In this document: positions 49,054-58,316 of the stretch, piece after piece | Numbering within the stretch: the first letter of the stretch is position 1 | How the letters are laid out: each line of letters opens with the position of its first letter | Source of the DNA: Acidimicrobiales bacterium | GTDB taxonomy: Bacteria; Actinomycetota; Acidimicrobiia; Acidimicrobiales; Aldehydirespiratoraceae | DNA: 64,000 nucleotides | Direction of reading: 5' to 3' | NCBI GenBank assembly: GCA_029263175.1 | Contig: JAJCXZ010000077.1 | Span: 62,001 to 126,000, forward strand | The notes under the pieces: model-generated | The model's input: only the letters and a program-made list of their open reading frames with translations | What the model was told of the DNA's origin: nothing | Database searches by the model: none | Program-made: the position numbers and the translations under genes

Positions 49054-49986
49054 ATGCCGCGGAGCGAAGTGAGCAGGTACAGCGGGCTCATCGAGCGAGC
49101 CCGTGCAGGCGAACGGATCCTGATTGACGGGGGAACCGGCTCGGAGTGCATCCGTCGAGGGGCACCCGCACTCACGAACGGTTGGAGCGGAGGCGCAGCC
49201 CTGAGCGACCCCGACATCGTCCGCGAAATCCACGCCGACTACATCGCCCTCGGAGCTGATCTCGTGGCGTCGAACACGTTTGCGACGGGGAGGAACGTGC
49301 TTGAGGACGCGGGTGTGGCCGTCGACTTCGAGGCCTACAACCGCCGCGCCGTCGAGCTGGCGATCGAGGCTCGCGCTGCCGCTGGTCCTGGTGCTGACCA
49401 CGTCGTCGTCGCCGGCGGCGTCAGCAACTGGAGCTTCTCTGGCGATCGGCCCTCGCTCGATGCGTTGCATGACAACACGGTCGAGCAGGTCACGATCATG
49501 CGTGATGCCGGCGCCGAGCTGATCAGCCTCGAAATGATGGTCGACTTCCCTCGGATGATCGCCACGTTGGAGGCAGTGTCGACGGTTGACCTGCCCATCT
49601 GGGTGGGTCTGACCATCGGCCCTGAAGAAGGCCACGACGTCGATCAGCTCGATGAGGTGATCCACCTTCGCGAGGGCGGCTCACTCCTCGAGGCGGTTGA
49701 GATTGCCAAGCGCTACGTCCGAGTTGACGCGTTCTGCCTCATGCATTCCGACGTGCGAATCACCGAGCGTGGCGTCGCCGCGATTCGCACACAATGGGAT
49801 GGCCCGCTCGGGGCGTACGCCCACGCCGGTCACGTTGTCGACGGCGAGATCGTTCATGACGGCGCGATCACGCCGGCCGCCTACGCCGCGTACGCGCCGG
49901 CATGGCGCGCGGCCGGGGCCACGATGGTGGGCGGTTGCTGCGGCATCGGCCCCGAACACGTGCGGGCACTCGCGGCGGTGATCTAG
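49054..49986 (+). CDS. Homocysteine S-methyltransferase family protein
   Basis: 310 residues, a TIM barrel of the Pfam S-methyl_trans family. ILIDGGTGSECIRRG opens it, and DLVASNTFATGRNVLEDAG is the substrate-edge strand. Zinc ligands: DAFCLMHSD supplies the first Cys (the usual form is NC) and MVGGCCGIGPEHVRAL supplies the double Cys. It transfers a methyl group to homocysteine from S-methylmethionine, betaine or SAM; the donor is not clear from the sequence. The ATG at 49054 puts the barrel at its usual distance. It stands alone. Confidence 0.87.
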   Translation: MPRSEVSRYSGLIERARAGERILIDGGTGSECIRRGAPALTNGWSGGAALSDPDIVREIHADYIALGADLVASNTFATGRNVLEDAGVAVDFEAYNRRAVELAIEARAAAGPGADHVVVAGGVSNWSFSGDRPSLDALHDNTVEQVTIMRDAGAELISLEMMVDFPRMIATLEAVSTVDLPIWVGLTIGPEEGHDVDQLDEVIHLREGGSLLEAVEIAKRYVRVDAFCLMHSDVRITERGVAAIRTQWDGPLGAYAHAGHVVDGEIVHDGAITPAAYAAYAPAWRAAGATMVGGCCGIGPEHVRALAAVI

Positions 49987-50073
49987 CGACCGCCGAGCAG
50001 GCCTGCGAGGATTGGTGAAACCCAACCCTGGTGCTCGATGGGGAATGGCGCGACACTCGCCACCGGGGGAAAC

Positions 50074-50910
50074 ATGGGCGAGATCGTCGTTACGGGTTTG
50101 GGTGTCGTTGCGCTCGGCGCGGCCGCCTACCTCTTGTACCGCTACCGCGATGCCGCGGCATCGCCCACGTCATCGCGCCCGCCGGCCGAGTCGGCCTCTG
50201 AGCGGTTGGCTGAGGCGGTCCGCACGTTGGCGGCCACGCTCGCCGCCGGTTTCGTGGGTGGACTCTTGGTCGCGGGATTCGGCGGCCGACTCTTCATGCG
50301 GCTTGTCGCCGCCACGTCGAGTGAGACTGTCCAGGGGCGACTCACGGAGGCCGATGAGGTCATCGGCGAAGTCACGTTCGGTGGCTCAGTGTTCCTCATC
50401 ATGTTCTCGAGCAGCTTCGGCATTCTCGGCGGGTTCGCGTTCTACCTCCTGCGTCGATGGCTCCCGGCGAGGTCGATCGCCGGCGGTCTCGCGGTGGCTG
50501 GTCTCGGTGCGGGTGTGCTGGTGCGGCCGACGGAGTTTCTCGACCCGGAGAGCATCGACTTCGAGATTCTCGGCCCGGTCTGGTTCGCGGCACTGTTCGC
50601 CCTGGCGCTCATCGTGATGTTGGGAACAGTGACAGCGACCCTCATCGACTCGTGGACGCCGCGTTGGCCGACCCCTGAAGTGTCACCAAAGGGAGTTGCC
50701 GGGCTTCTGCCGATTCTCATGCTGGGCGCGCTCGGGCCGGGACTTGTCGTGCTTGCACCAGTGGTGCTCGTGAAGGCCTTCGTTCCCAAAGGTCGCCTGG
50801 TGGCGGACGGATCCACGTTCGCTACGACGATCCGCCTCGTACTCCTCGGCGCTGCTGTGGTCGGCTGGGGCTGGACGTTCAGCGCGGCCGTCGACATCGT
50901 GCGTAGATGA
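50074..50910 (+). CDS. Hypothetical multi-pass membrane protein
   Basis: 278 residues from the ATG at 50074 (GGGGGAAAC just upstream); a further ATG at 50038 would add 12 residues with no hydrophobic character. Six or seven membrane helices are visible: EIVVTGLGVVALGAAAYLLYRY, LAATLAAGFVGGLLVAGFGGRL, FGGSVFLIMFSSSFGILGGFAFYL, WFAALFALALIVMLGTVTATL and others. No transport or enzyme motif is recognised. A conserved-looking segment LFMRLVAATSSETVQGRLTEADEVIGEVTFGG joins helices 2 and 3. It is convergent with the nucleoside hydrolase. Function unknown. Confidence 0.66.
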   Translation: MGEIVVTGLGVVALGAAAYLLYRYRDAAASPTSSRPPAESASERLAEAVRTLAATLAAGFVGGLLVAGFGGRLFMRLVAATSSETVQGRLTEADEVIGEVTFGGSVFLIMFSSSFGILGGFAFYLLRRWLPARSIAGGLAVAGLGAGVLVRPTEFLDPESIDFEILGPVWFAALFALALIVMLGTVTATLIDSWTPRWPTPEVSPKGVAGLLPILMLGALGPGLVVLAPVVLVKAFVPKGRLVADGSTFATTIRLVLLGAAVVGWGWTFSAAVDIVRR

Positions 50911-50934
50911 TCGGCGGTCGAGGATCCTCAGCGC

Positions 50935-51891
50935 CTAGCCACCCTTGGTGAGCCGATCGGCCAGCAACTCGACAACCCGGTCACCATTGACGCCAGTGCA
51001 CACGTTCACGACCGGACGGCCTCGCCAGGCCGGCGGCGCGGCGTCGTCGGTGTCGCCCATGTTGGGCCAGGTCTTGCCGCGGCTGAAGCTTTCGGTTTCG
51101 ACCCGTACCGGCCAGTGATCGGTGGTGAAGATGTCGGGTTCGAGGAGGTAGGCCACAGTCGACGGGTCGTGTACGTAGATGCCGTCGATGTTGTTGGTGG
51201 CCTCGAAGAAGGCCCGATAAAGCGGGATGGCTTCGGCGAGCAGTCGAGCACCGGGGTTCGAGGCCGCGGTGATGGTGTCGATGACTGCTCCGGGGAGGTT
51301 GACCTGGTGGGTCACATCGAGCCCGACCATCGTGATCGGCCAGCCGGCGCCGAAGACGGCGTCCGCAGCTTCGGGATCGTTGTTGATGTTGGCCTCGGCA
51401 ACCGGTGTTGCGTTGCCGGGGACAAGCGCGTTGCCGCCCATCACCACCACTTCATCGACGAGATCGATCAGGTCGGGATGGGCATCGAGCGCCACGGCCA
51501 GATTCGTGAGCGGGCCGAGGGCCAGCAGGGTGACCTCGCCGGGCCGGTCGGAGGCCAGGGTGTAGATCGTCTCGGCAGCCAACGCTTGGGTGACCTCGGT
51601 GGTCGGCGAAATGGTGCGGGTACCGCCGAGCCCGTTCTCGCCGTGCACAAAGGGCACTGGTCCTTTGAACGGCACCGCGATCGGGTCGACTGCGCCGGCC
51701 GAAACGGGGATATCGGTTCGGCCCGCGGTTTCGAGGATTGTCAGAGCGTTCCTGGTGGTGCGGTCGGTGGCGGCATTGCCGAAGATGGTGGTCAGCGCCA
51801 AGACCTCGAGTTCGGGCGAGGCGAGCGCCATCAGAATCGCCATGGCATCGTCGACGCCCGGATCGGTGTCGATGATTACCGGCCTGCCCAT
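50935..51891 (-). CDS. Inosine-uridine nucleoside hydrolase
   Basis: 318 residues of the IunH family. The calcium-binding Asp cluster is in [19 protein letters not shown]. The second Ca-binding segment is [20 protein letters not shown]. The nucleoside-contacting stretch [15 protein letters not shown] and the C-terminal His/Asp region [15 protein letters not shown] are all present. It cleaves ribonucleosides to ribose and base. This gives a possible intracellular step after the BMP importer 33 kb away. It is not in an operon. The start ATG follows a G-rich leader. Confidence 0.92.
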   Translation of the reverse strand: MGRPVIIDTDPGVDDAMAILMALASPELEVLALTTIFGNAATDRTTRNALTILETAGRTDIPVSAGAVDPIAVPFKGPVPFVHGENGLGGTRTISPTTEVTQALAAETIYTLASDRPGEVTLLALGPLTNLAVALDAHPDLIDLVDEVVVMGGNALVPGNATPVAEANINNDPEAADAVFGAGWPITMVGLDVTHQVNLPGAVIDTITAASNPGARLLAEAIPLYRAFFEATNNIDGIYVHDPSTVAYLLEPDIFTTDHWPVRVETESFSRGKTWPNMGDTDDAAPPAWRGRPVVNVCTGVNGDRVVELLADRLTKGG

Positions 51892-51990
51892 GGCGTGACC
51901 CTAGCGACCAGCGAGAGGGCCCCGGCCGGCTCAGTTCCACTGGACGACAGGAAGGATTCAGCGTACGTTCAGGAAGAGGCGACCGCGGAG

Positions 51991-52395
51991 GGCGTCGGTG
52001 GCGTGATAGCGGCATGGCTGACCGGCGGCATTGTCTCGCTCGGCTCGCTGGTCGGCTTTCTCACCGTGCTGGGCATCGCGGCCCGCAATGGCCTGATGAT
52101 GATCAGCCACTTCCAGCATCTGGAACGTGAGGAGGGGATGCCGCTCGGCCCTGAGCTGGTGATCCGTGGCGCCCAGGAAAGGCTTGCGCCGATCCTGATG
52201 ACCGCCCTCACCACCGGACTCGCGTTGGTGCCACTGATCATCGCGGGTGACATCGCGGGTCATGAGATCGAGCATCCGATGGCCATCGTGATTCTCGGTG
52301 GGCTCGTCACCTCGACGATTCTCAACCTCTTTGTGGTGCCGGACCTCTATCTGAGATTCGCCAAACCGCTGACTCGAACGCCGGTCGCCGGCTGA
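51991..52395 (+). pseudogene. C-terminal remnant of a CzcA/CusA-type RND efflux pump
   Basis: The frame encodes [61 protein letters not shown] and [21 protein letters not shown], ending in YLRFAKPL. These are the last three membrane helices of a heavy-metal RND (HME) transporter. About 880 residues that should precede them are missing. Upstream of GVGGVIAAW the similarity stops and the nucleoside hydrolase begins on the other strand. The remaining 135 codons are undamaged. The gene is a truncated relic unless a small membrane protein is made from it. No membrane-fusion partner is nearby. Confidence 0.8.
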
Positions 52396-52747
52396 CCAAT
52401 TGTGGCGCTGTCTCCTCAGCGCAGGCAGGCCACCGGCCCCGGTGAGTCAGGTGATTTCGGTGCCGTCGGGGCGGTAGGTGGCAGCGACGGCCGGCGACAG
52501 CGATGGTTGAGGACTGCCACCGAGTTGGTCCCTCACGGAGTGCGGCGTGCATCCAGATGGGGATTGAGTTCTGAGGCATGGCGAGATGACCGATCACTCG
52601 GTTCACTCGCCGACCTCGAGCTCGCCATGAATGTCGGCTTCTCGAACCCACCCACCCGGGCGGCGATCGTTTCGGTCCGGGTGGTTATCCAACGATGAAC
52701 TCGGTTGGGCTGCATCCAAACGACCACCTCGTATCGTTTCTCTACCG
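52396..52747 (+). other. Gap without a recognisable gene, probable leader of the ABC operon
   Basis: These 352 bases hold no frame with convincing coding character. The short frames read as Arg/Ser-rich random sequence. The last 75 bases are comparatively AT-rich and contain short inverted repeats (GGTGGT/ACCACC about 40 apart, TTGG/CCAA nested inside) just before the permease ATG at 52748. A structured leader or operator is possible. The left part directly follows the RND remnant and may be decayed sequence from the same event. Confidence 0.4.
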
Positions 52748-53866
52748 ATGATCTTTCTTGCACTCGCGGAGATGCTCCGCGCCAAGGCCAGGTTCGGTCT
52801 GGTGATCTCCGCGATCGCGATGCTCATTTTCTTGATTCTCTTTCAGCAGTCGCTCCAAGCGGGCCTGCTCACATCCTTTGTCGGGGCAATTCGGAATCAA
52901 TCAGCGCCGGTGCTGGTGTACACCGTCGATGGTCAGCGTGTGATCCAGGGGAGCGTCGTCACCCCTGACCTCGAGGCTGCGGTGCGCGCCGACCCGGCCG
53001 TTGCAGCTGCGGGACGGATTGGGCAGGGAACTTTCACGGTTCGTGCTGATGGCGAAAGATTCGATACCTCGATCATCGGATTCGAGTCGCCCGCACTTGG
53101 GGCGCCGACGTCCTTGCTCAGGGGAAGGCTTCCGGAACTCGGCGAGGTGGTGGCGAGTGAGGCCAGCGCCGCCTCGGGATTCGACCTGGGCGAGGTCGTC
53201 ACGGTGGAACCGGGCGGGTACACGCTCACCGTTGTGGGCCTGGCTCGCGATGTTCAGCTGAATGCCGGACCGACACTCTTCACGCCCTACGACTCATACG
53301 TCGAGGCCGTTCGCTCGGTGAACCCTGATGCGGGCGATCCGCTTCCCAACGTGCTCGGTGTGTCGCCGGTGCTCGGTACGAGCGACGAGCAGCTGGCGGC
53401 CACGCTGAACGAGATCTCACTGGACATTGACGCTTTGCCCCGGAATGTTGCCGCCGATGAAACGCCCGGTGTTGCTCAGGTACGACAGTCATTCCAGGTG
53501 ATCTTTCTGCTGTATGGGCTTGTCATCCCTTGTGTCACCGGCCTGTTCTTCTTGATCATCACCTTCCAGAAGAGTCGGGCGCTGACGCTTCTCCATGCGA
53601 TCGGTGCTTCGTCAAGCCGGCTTGTCGGGTCACTTCTCGTCCAGGCTCTAGCGGTTGTGACCTTCGGCTTCGCAATCGGGGTCGCGCTCTATACCCCGGT
53701 TTCTTCACAACGGCTGGGAGGAATACCTCTCAGGTTCGAGACCGAAGCAGTGATCGTGTGGGGGGTCGTGTTACTCGTGCTCGGACTCGGGAGCTCCCTT
53801 GTAGCCGCTCGCCGGGTACTCGCGATCGAGCCGGCCAGTGCCGCTTCTGGAGGTTCGGGTCGATGA
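52748..53866 (+). CDS. FtsX-like ABC permease (MacB/LolC type)
   Basis: 372 residues from the ATG at 52748. The first membrane helix (FGLVISAIAMLIFLILFQ) follows a short RAKARF cytoplasmic start. A large extracellular domain (about residues 45-250) is beta-rich with GVVASEASAASGFDLGEVV-like MacB_PCD features. Three more helices end the protein (VIFLLYGLVIPCVTGLFFLII, LLVQALAVVTFGFAIGVALY, VIVWGVVLLVLGLGSSLVA), ending ARRVLAIEPASA. This is the type VII ABC layout used for mechanical transmission or lipoprotein/peptide export. The second permease overlaps its stop (ATGA). Confidence 0.85.
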   Translation: MIFLALAEMLRAKARFGLVISAIAMLIFLILFQQSLQAGLLTSFVGAIRNQSAPVLVYTVDGQRVIQGSVVTPDLEAAVRADPAVAAAGRIGQGTFTVRADGERFDTSIIGFESPALGAPTSLLRGRLPELGEVVASEASAASGFDLGEVVTVEPGGYTLTVVGLARDVQLNAGPTLFTPYDSYVEAVRSVNPDAGDPLPNVLGVSPVLGTSDEQLAATLNEISLDIDALPRNVAADETPGVAQVRQSFQVIFLLYGLVIPCVTGLFFLIITFQKSRALTLLHAIGASSSRLVGSLLVQALAVVTFGFAIGVALYTPVSSQRLGGIPLRFETEAVIVWGVVLLVLGLGSSLVAARRVLAIEPASAASGGSGR

Positions 53867-54975
53867 GGCCCGCGCTCAAGGAACTGCGCCGCGAGCCGTC
53901 TCGATTCGTGGCCCCGACAGCCATCCTGACGCTGATCGCAGTCCTGCTGATGTTTCTCGGCGGGCTACTGGACGGGTTGATCCGGAACTCGACCGGGGCG
54001 GTCAACGCGATCACCGCGGATGTGATCGTGTTCTCCGATTCCTCGCAGGGATCCTTCCTCCGAAGCCGGGTCGAGCCCGACATACGCAAGGAAATCGAGC
54101 AAGATCTCGACGCCGTTGTGGGCGGTCTCGGCGTCACCCTCCTGGGCGGTCGGATCCCCGGGAATGGCCCACGCGACTTGGCGAACATCGCCGTGTGGGG
54201 TTACGAGACGCCGATCGACGGAGTTCCTTCACCTCCAGGTGCGGGGATGGGCTGGGGCGACGAGCGACTGCAAGCCGATGGCGTCGAAATCGGCGATGAG
54301 ATCCTGCTGGGACCGAGTCGTACTCCCGTGACGATCGCGGGATGGGTCGACAACACTGCGTACAACGGGCAGGCGTCCCTATGGGTCGACGTCGAAACCT
54401 GGCGCACCGTTCTCAACGCGAACCGTCCTGACGCGGCGTTGGCGGAAGGTGTCTTCCAGGCACTGGCGGTGACGGTGCCTTCGACCACAGCCGGTGAAAC
54501 CGCGGCGGATGCAATCGTCCGAGTCGTTGACTCGGGTCTGTTGGTGCTCACGGTGGCAGAAGCGCGCGATGCAATCCCGGGAGTCACCGAACAGCAACAG
54601 ACGTTCAACCAGATCCTCGGGGTCACAGTCCTCATCGCCCTTGTCGTCGTGGCCTTGTTTTTCGCTCTCCTGACTGTTGAACGAGCGTCGCTCTACGCCG
54701 TGTTCAAAGCGCTCGGCGCCGGCTCCCGAACGATCTTCGGCGGGCTGATCACGCAGGCGATTGCCGTGACCATGATCGCGACGGCGATTGCCGCTGTGGC
54801 CGTGGTCGTGATCGACGCGGTGATCCCCCCGGGATCGATCCCGTTGTTCATCTCGCCGCGGCGCATCCTGCTGAGCGCTGTCCTGTTGTTCATCGCGGCC
54901 GCCGCCGGCTGCGGCTTTTCACTCCGTCGGGTCCTGCGTGTCGACCCGGCTACCGCTCTCGGAGGTTCCTCATGA
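53863..54975 (+). CDS. FtsX-like ABC permease, second subunit
   Basis: 370 residues with the same four-helix, large-ectodomain layout as its upstream neighbour. Helix 1 is VAPTAILTLIAVLLMFLGGLLDGL. The ectodomain holds VIVFSDSSQGSFLRSRV and VGGLGVTLLGGRIPG, with GDEILLGPSRTPVTIAGWVDN. Helices 2-4 start at FNQILGVTVLIALVVVALFFAL. The end FSLRRVLRVDPATALGGSS is the FtsX signature tail. The two permeases probably form a heterodimer on the ATPase encoded next. It overlaps both neighbours by 4 bases. Confidence 0.85.
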   Translation: MRPALKELRREPSRFVAPTAILTLIAVLLMFLGGLLDGLIRNSTGAVNAITADVIVFSDSSQGSFLRSRVEPDIRKEIEQDLDAVVGGLGVTLLGGRIPGNGPRDLANIAVWGYETPIDGVPSPPGAGMGWGDERLQADGVEIGDEILLGPSRTPVTIAGWVDNTAYNGQASLWVDVETWRTVLNANRPDAALAEGVFQALAVTVPSTTAGETAADAIVRVVDSGLLVLTVAEARDAIPGVTEQQQTFNQILGVTVLIALVVVALFFALLTVERASLYAVFKALGAGSRTIFGGLITQAIAVTMIATAIAAVAVVVIDAVIPPGSIPLFISPRRILLSAVLLFIAAAAGCGFSLRRVLRVDPATALGGSS

Positions 54976-55655
54976 TCACATCGTCACCCGCACTCGAGAT
55001 GAACGAGGTTCGGAAGGTGTACTCGGTGGCAGAGACAGAGGTTGTGGCACTGGCCGACGCCTCGTTGACCGTCGCTCAGGACGAGATCGTCGCCCTCGTC
55101 GGGCCCTCCGGATCGGGCAAGACGACACTTTGTTCGATCGCCGGCGGGATCCTGAGTCCGTCGGAGGGGACGGTGACGGTCGGCGGTGAGGACATAACGG
55201 GATATGACCGGCGTCGCCTCACTCGTTTCCGCCGGGAACGCGTCGGGTTCGTGTTCCAAAGTGTGAATCTGGTTCCGTTCCTCAACGCGCGGGAGAACCT
55301 GCTGATCGTGGACGAGTTCGGCCGGCGAGAGCGTCGCGAAGCCAAGCTCCGTGCCGATCGCCTGCTCGAGGAACTCGGCTTGTCCGATCGGGCGGCGAAC
55401 CTTCCCGGGCAGCTCTCGGGCGGTCAACGGCAACGGGTCGCGATCGGCCGGGCGTTGATGAACCAGCCCAGCCTGGTGATGTTCGATGAACCGACGTCCT
55501 CGCTCGATACCGAGCTCGGCTCCCAGGTCATGGAACTGATCAGGACAGAGATGAAGTCCCGCGGAACCTCAGCCATCGTCGTCACCCATGACGATCGAAT
55601 CACTCACTTCTGTGACCGCACGGTCGGGATCGTCGATGGCGTACTCGCAGCCTGA
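54972..55655 (+). CDS. LolD/MacB-type ABC ATPase
   Basis: 227 residues, a single ABC cassette. Walker A is VGPSGSGKTTL. The Q-loop is VFQSVNLVPFL, with the LolD/MacB-type glutamine. The signature is QLSGGQRQRVAIGRAL, Walker B is VMFDEPTSSLD, and the switch His is in IVVTHDDRI. No X-loop insertion is seen. It drives the two FtsX-like permeases; substrate export or signal transmission to the outside are both possible, and no membrane-fusion protein is encoded. The SRPBCC gene begins 20 bases before its stop. Confidence 0.93.
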   Translation: MITSSPALEMNEVRKVYSVAETEVVALADASLTVAQDEIVALVGPSGSGKTTLCSIAGGILSPSEGTVTVGGEDITGYDRRRLTRFRRERVGFVFQSVNLVPFLNARENLLIVDEFGRRERREAKLRADRLLEELGLSDRAANLPGQLSGGQRQRVAIGRALMNQPSLVMFDEPTSSLDTELGSQVMELIRTEMKSRGTSAIVVTHDDRITHFCDRTVGIVDGVLAA

Positions 55656-56115
55656 GGGCACCCCCAGTCCCCGCGCCCTGGTCGTGGAGATCGTGATCGA
55701 CCGCAGCCCGAGCGAGGTTTGGGCCGATGTTCGCGATGTCGGATCCCATGTCGACTGGATGCACGATGCCGTGGCCATCCGGTTTCTCAGCGATGAGCGA
55801 GAAGGAATCGGGACCCGGTTCGAGTGCGACACGAAAGTCGGCCCGATTCGCCTGACCGACATCATGGAAATCACGTCGTGGGACGAGGGTCAGTTGATGG
55901 GGGTTCGACACGTCGGTCTGGTCGAAGGGATCGGCGAGTTCACCCTCGAAGAGATCTCTCCGGGCCGGACCCGATTCTCATGGGCAGAGGATCTGACATT
56001 CCCGTGGTACTTCGGGGGTCCTGTCGCCGGCGTCTTCGCTCGACCCGTGCTGAGACTGATCTGGAAACGAAACCTTCGCCATCTCAAGGCTCGCGTCGAG
56101 GCACGGCTGACGTAG
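55636..56115 (+). CDS. SRPBCC (START-like) protein
   Basis: 159 residues from the ATG at 55636, which overlaps the ABC ATPase by 20 bases; the longer frame from 55588 lies inside that gene. VVEIVIDRSPSEVWADVRDVGSHVDWMHD is the N-terminal helix-grip signature of polyketide-cyclase-like SRPBCC proteins. It is followed by LTDIMEITSWDEGQLMGVRHVGLVEG and FSWAEDLTFPWYFGGPVAG. The cavity would hold a hydrophobic ligand. Its coupling to the ABC system suggests that it handles the same lipid-like molecule, which is inference from position. Confidence 0.8.
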   Translation: MAYSQPEGTPSPRALVVEIVIDRSPSEVWADVRDVGSHVDWMHDAVAIRFLSDEREGIGTRFECDTKVGPIRLTDIMEITSWDEGQLMGVRHVGLVEGIGEFTLEEISPGRTRFSWAEDLTFPWYFGGPVAGVFARPVLRLIWKRNLRHLKARVEARLT

Positions 56116-56199
56116 CCGGTGACGCCGGCGGGGCTACCGGCCTACGGCGATGCAGGGAGGAACGTCGGCAGAGGCGGACGCCTCACCTACCGTGACGCC

Positions 56200-57195
56200 A
56201 TGACAATGATGCCGAGACCGGGGAATCACGTGCGACCAGGTGTGGCGATCATCGGCCTCGGGATCATGGGCACCCGAATGATGGGGAGCCTCACGCTCAG
56301 CGACAAGTTCCGTCTTGTGGCTGCGTGGGACCCGAGCGACGACGCTCGCGACGCGGCGGCCGCCGACTATCCAGGGTTGGAGATTGTGATGGACGCGGCG
56401 TCGGCGATCGGCACCGCCGGGGTCGACGTCGTCTACATCGCCTGCCCACCGGGTGCCCATGTCGAATACGCCCTCATGGCGGCCGACGCCGGCAAGGCGG
56501 TCTACTGCGAGAAGCCCCTGGGAGTGGATATTGCCGAGAGCGAGCAACTCGTCCAGATGGTCTCGGACCGGGAGGTCATCAATGCGGTCAACTTCCCCTT
56601 CGCGGCCGCGCCTTCCATCGACTTCATCGAACGCGAGCTCGCCGCCGGAGCACTCGGAGACATCGTCGGAGTCGATCTCCGGCTTCACTTCGTGCCCTGG
56701 CCCCGAGGGTGGCAGCAGGAAGCCACATGGCTCCGCCAGCGAACCGAGGGCGGATACGTCCGCGAAGTCGGATCACACTTCGTCTTCCTGATCGAAAGGC
56801 TGTTCGGTCCTGCCGCGCTGGTCGAGTCGTCGGTCGCCTATCCGCAAGATATTGACGCCTGCGAGACCCACTTCTCGGCCAGCCTCGAATGTGCGGGCAT
56901 CCCAATCTCGATGAGCGGCAACTCGGTGGGGGTTGGCCCCGACGTTGTCGAGTTCATCATCTGGGGCTCCGAACGGTCCATCAAGCTGGACAACTGGGCC
57001 GAGGTCTCCGTCGCCTCCGGCGGGGACTGGGAAGTGCAGGAGATCCACGGACCCGACCCGCGACAAGAGAACAACACCCGGTTCTTCGGCGACCTCGAGA
57101 ATCTCATCCACGGCCGACCCAACACGATTGCCACATTTGCGGACGCCCTCTCCGTGCAGCGGATCGTCGAGTCGATCCTTTCCGCCGACACCTAG
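56200..57195 (+). CDS. Gfo/Idh/MocA-family oxidoreductase
   Basis: 331 residues from the ATG at 56200. The nucleotide-binding motif is VAIIGLGIMGTRMMGSLTLS. The conserved VYIACPPGAHVEYALMAADAGKAVYCEKPLG holds the catalytic-loop EKP. The C-terminal sheet domain starts near GDIVGVDLRLHFVPWPRGWQ, and REVGSHFVFLIERLFGP has the GSH histidine equivalent to the family's GxHxxD. It oxidises a sugar, inositol or similar polyol with NAD(P). No sugar-catabolic neighbours are present. Its 5' frame extends to 56119, where no good start or conservation is seen. Confidence 0.87.
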   Translation: MTMMPRPGNHVRPGVAIIGLGIMGTRMMGSLTLSDKFRLVAAWDPSDDARDAAAADYPGLEIVMDAASAIGTAGVDVVYIACPPGAHVEYALMAADAGKAVYCEKPLGVDIAESEQLVQMVSDREVINAVNFPFAAAPSIDFIERELAAGALGDIVGVDLRLHFVPWPRGWQQEATWLRQRTEGGYVREVGSHFVFLIERLFGPAALVESSVAYPQDIDACETHFSASLECAGIPISMSGNSVGVGPDVVEFIIWGSERSIKLDNWAEVSVASGGDWEVQEIHGPDPRQENNTRFFGDLENLIHGRPNTIATFADALSVQRIVESILSADT

Positions 57196-57196
57196 C

Positions 57197-58174
57197 TCAG
57201 GCTCCCCGCGCCACGTCGACGACTACCTTGGCGCGGGCGTGGCCGGTGCCGAGATAGCGCAATGCGTCGGGGACGTCTTCGAGCGACACTGTGCGGTCGA
57301 TGACCGAACGAAGCTGGCCGGCCTCGACGAGGCGTAACAGTTCCTGGAGATCTTCCGCCGGCACGCGAGCGGTGAAGTCATGGAGGGTGCGTCCGCTCCG
57401 GATGAAGCGGATCTTGCCGGCGACAAGCCGGCGGAACGGGTCGAGCCAGGGATTGTCCTTCGGCCCGCTGATCATCACGTAGCGGCCGCCTTTGACAAGC
57501 GAACGAACACAGTCACCGAGCGAGCGATTGCCGACGTTGTCGAGAATTGCGTCGTACTGACCGCCGTCGACCCAGTCCTCGTTCGAGTAGTCGACAACAC
57601 GATCAGCGCCGAGACCGCTCACCATCTCGACGTTGTGGGTGCTGCACACTCCGGTGACCTCGGCACCCATCGCCGCCGCGAGTTGGACCGCGAATGTGCC
57701 GACCCCGCCGGCGGCGCCGTTGATGAGGACCCGCTGGCCCGGCTGGACCTGTGCCTGGTCGCGGAGTGCCTGGAGAGCGGTCACTCCGGCGACGGGCATG
57801 GCCGCCGCGTCGGTGAAGGAGACGTCGGGTGGGAGCAGAGCCAGCCCTCCGGGCTTCGCCAGCGTCCAGTCAGCAAAGCTGCCTTCTGCACGACCCATGA
57901 CGCGGTCGCCCCGGGCAAAACCGCCGCCGTCGGCGCCGACCGCAACGACCGTACCGGCGACGTCGGCCCCGCGGATCGTCTGGCCGGGCCGCCGCAAGCC
58001 GGCGACGAGCCGGAGCAAGTAGGGCTTGCCCGTCATGAAATGCCAGTCGAGCGGGTTCAGCGATGCCGCTGCCACCCGAATCAACAACTGGTCGGCACCG
58101 GGTGACGGCTGGTCGATCGTGAGGATTTCGAGCACGTCGGGCTGGCCGTATCGCTGGTGGGAGAGGGCTCGCAT
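57197..58174 (-). CDS. Medium-chain dehydrogenase (quinone oxidoreductase/zeta-crystallin type)
   Basis: 325 residues from the ATG at 58174; an ATG 18 codons upstream gives a hydrophilic leader not typical of the family. The N-domain contains IRVAAASLNPLDWHFMTGKPY and RGADVAGTVVAVGADG. The Rossmann motif is VLINGAAGGVGTFAVQLAAAMGA, and zinc ligands are absent. YDAILDNVGNRSLGDCVRSL is typical of the zeta-crystallin branch. It reduces quinones or enones with NADPH. It is convergent with the Gfo/Idh gene, 1 base apart, and divergent from the DinB-like gene at 58317. Confidence 0.88.
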   Translation of the reverse strand: MRALSHQRYGQPDVLEILTIDQPSPGADQLLIRVAAASLNPLDWHFMTGKPYLLRLVAGLRRPGQTIRGADVAGTVVAVGADGGGFARGDRVMGRAEGSFADWTLAKPGGLALLPPDVSFTDAAAMPVAGVTALQALRDQAQVQPGQRVLINGAAGGVGTFAVQLAAAMGAEVTGVCSTHNVEMVSGLGADRVVDYSNEDWVDGGQYDAILDNVGNRSLGDCVRSLVKGGRYVMISGPKDNPWLDPFRRLVAGKIRFIRSGRTLHDFTARVPAEDLQELLRLVEAGQLRSVIDRTVSLEDVPDALRYLGTGHARAKVVVDVARGA

Positions 58175-58316
58175 CGTCGGCGTACCTTCACCACCTGGAT
58201 GCGTGCGTTGTACGTCCGTCATCCTCACACCATAAGTCTCATCTTCGACCGGCTTGAGTGGTCGCGCGACACCGAACGCACATGGGTGGCCGGCGTGGCC
58301 GACTACGGTGCGCCTG

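Noticed and set aside
52396-52747. Short plus-strand frame (52402-52698) after the RND remnant as a gene
   Set aside because: Its sequence is Arg/Ser-rich without hydrophobic core or start signal, and it overlaps what looks like the leader of the ABC operon.
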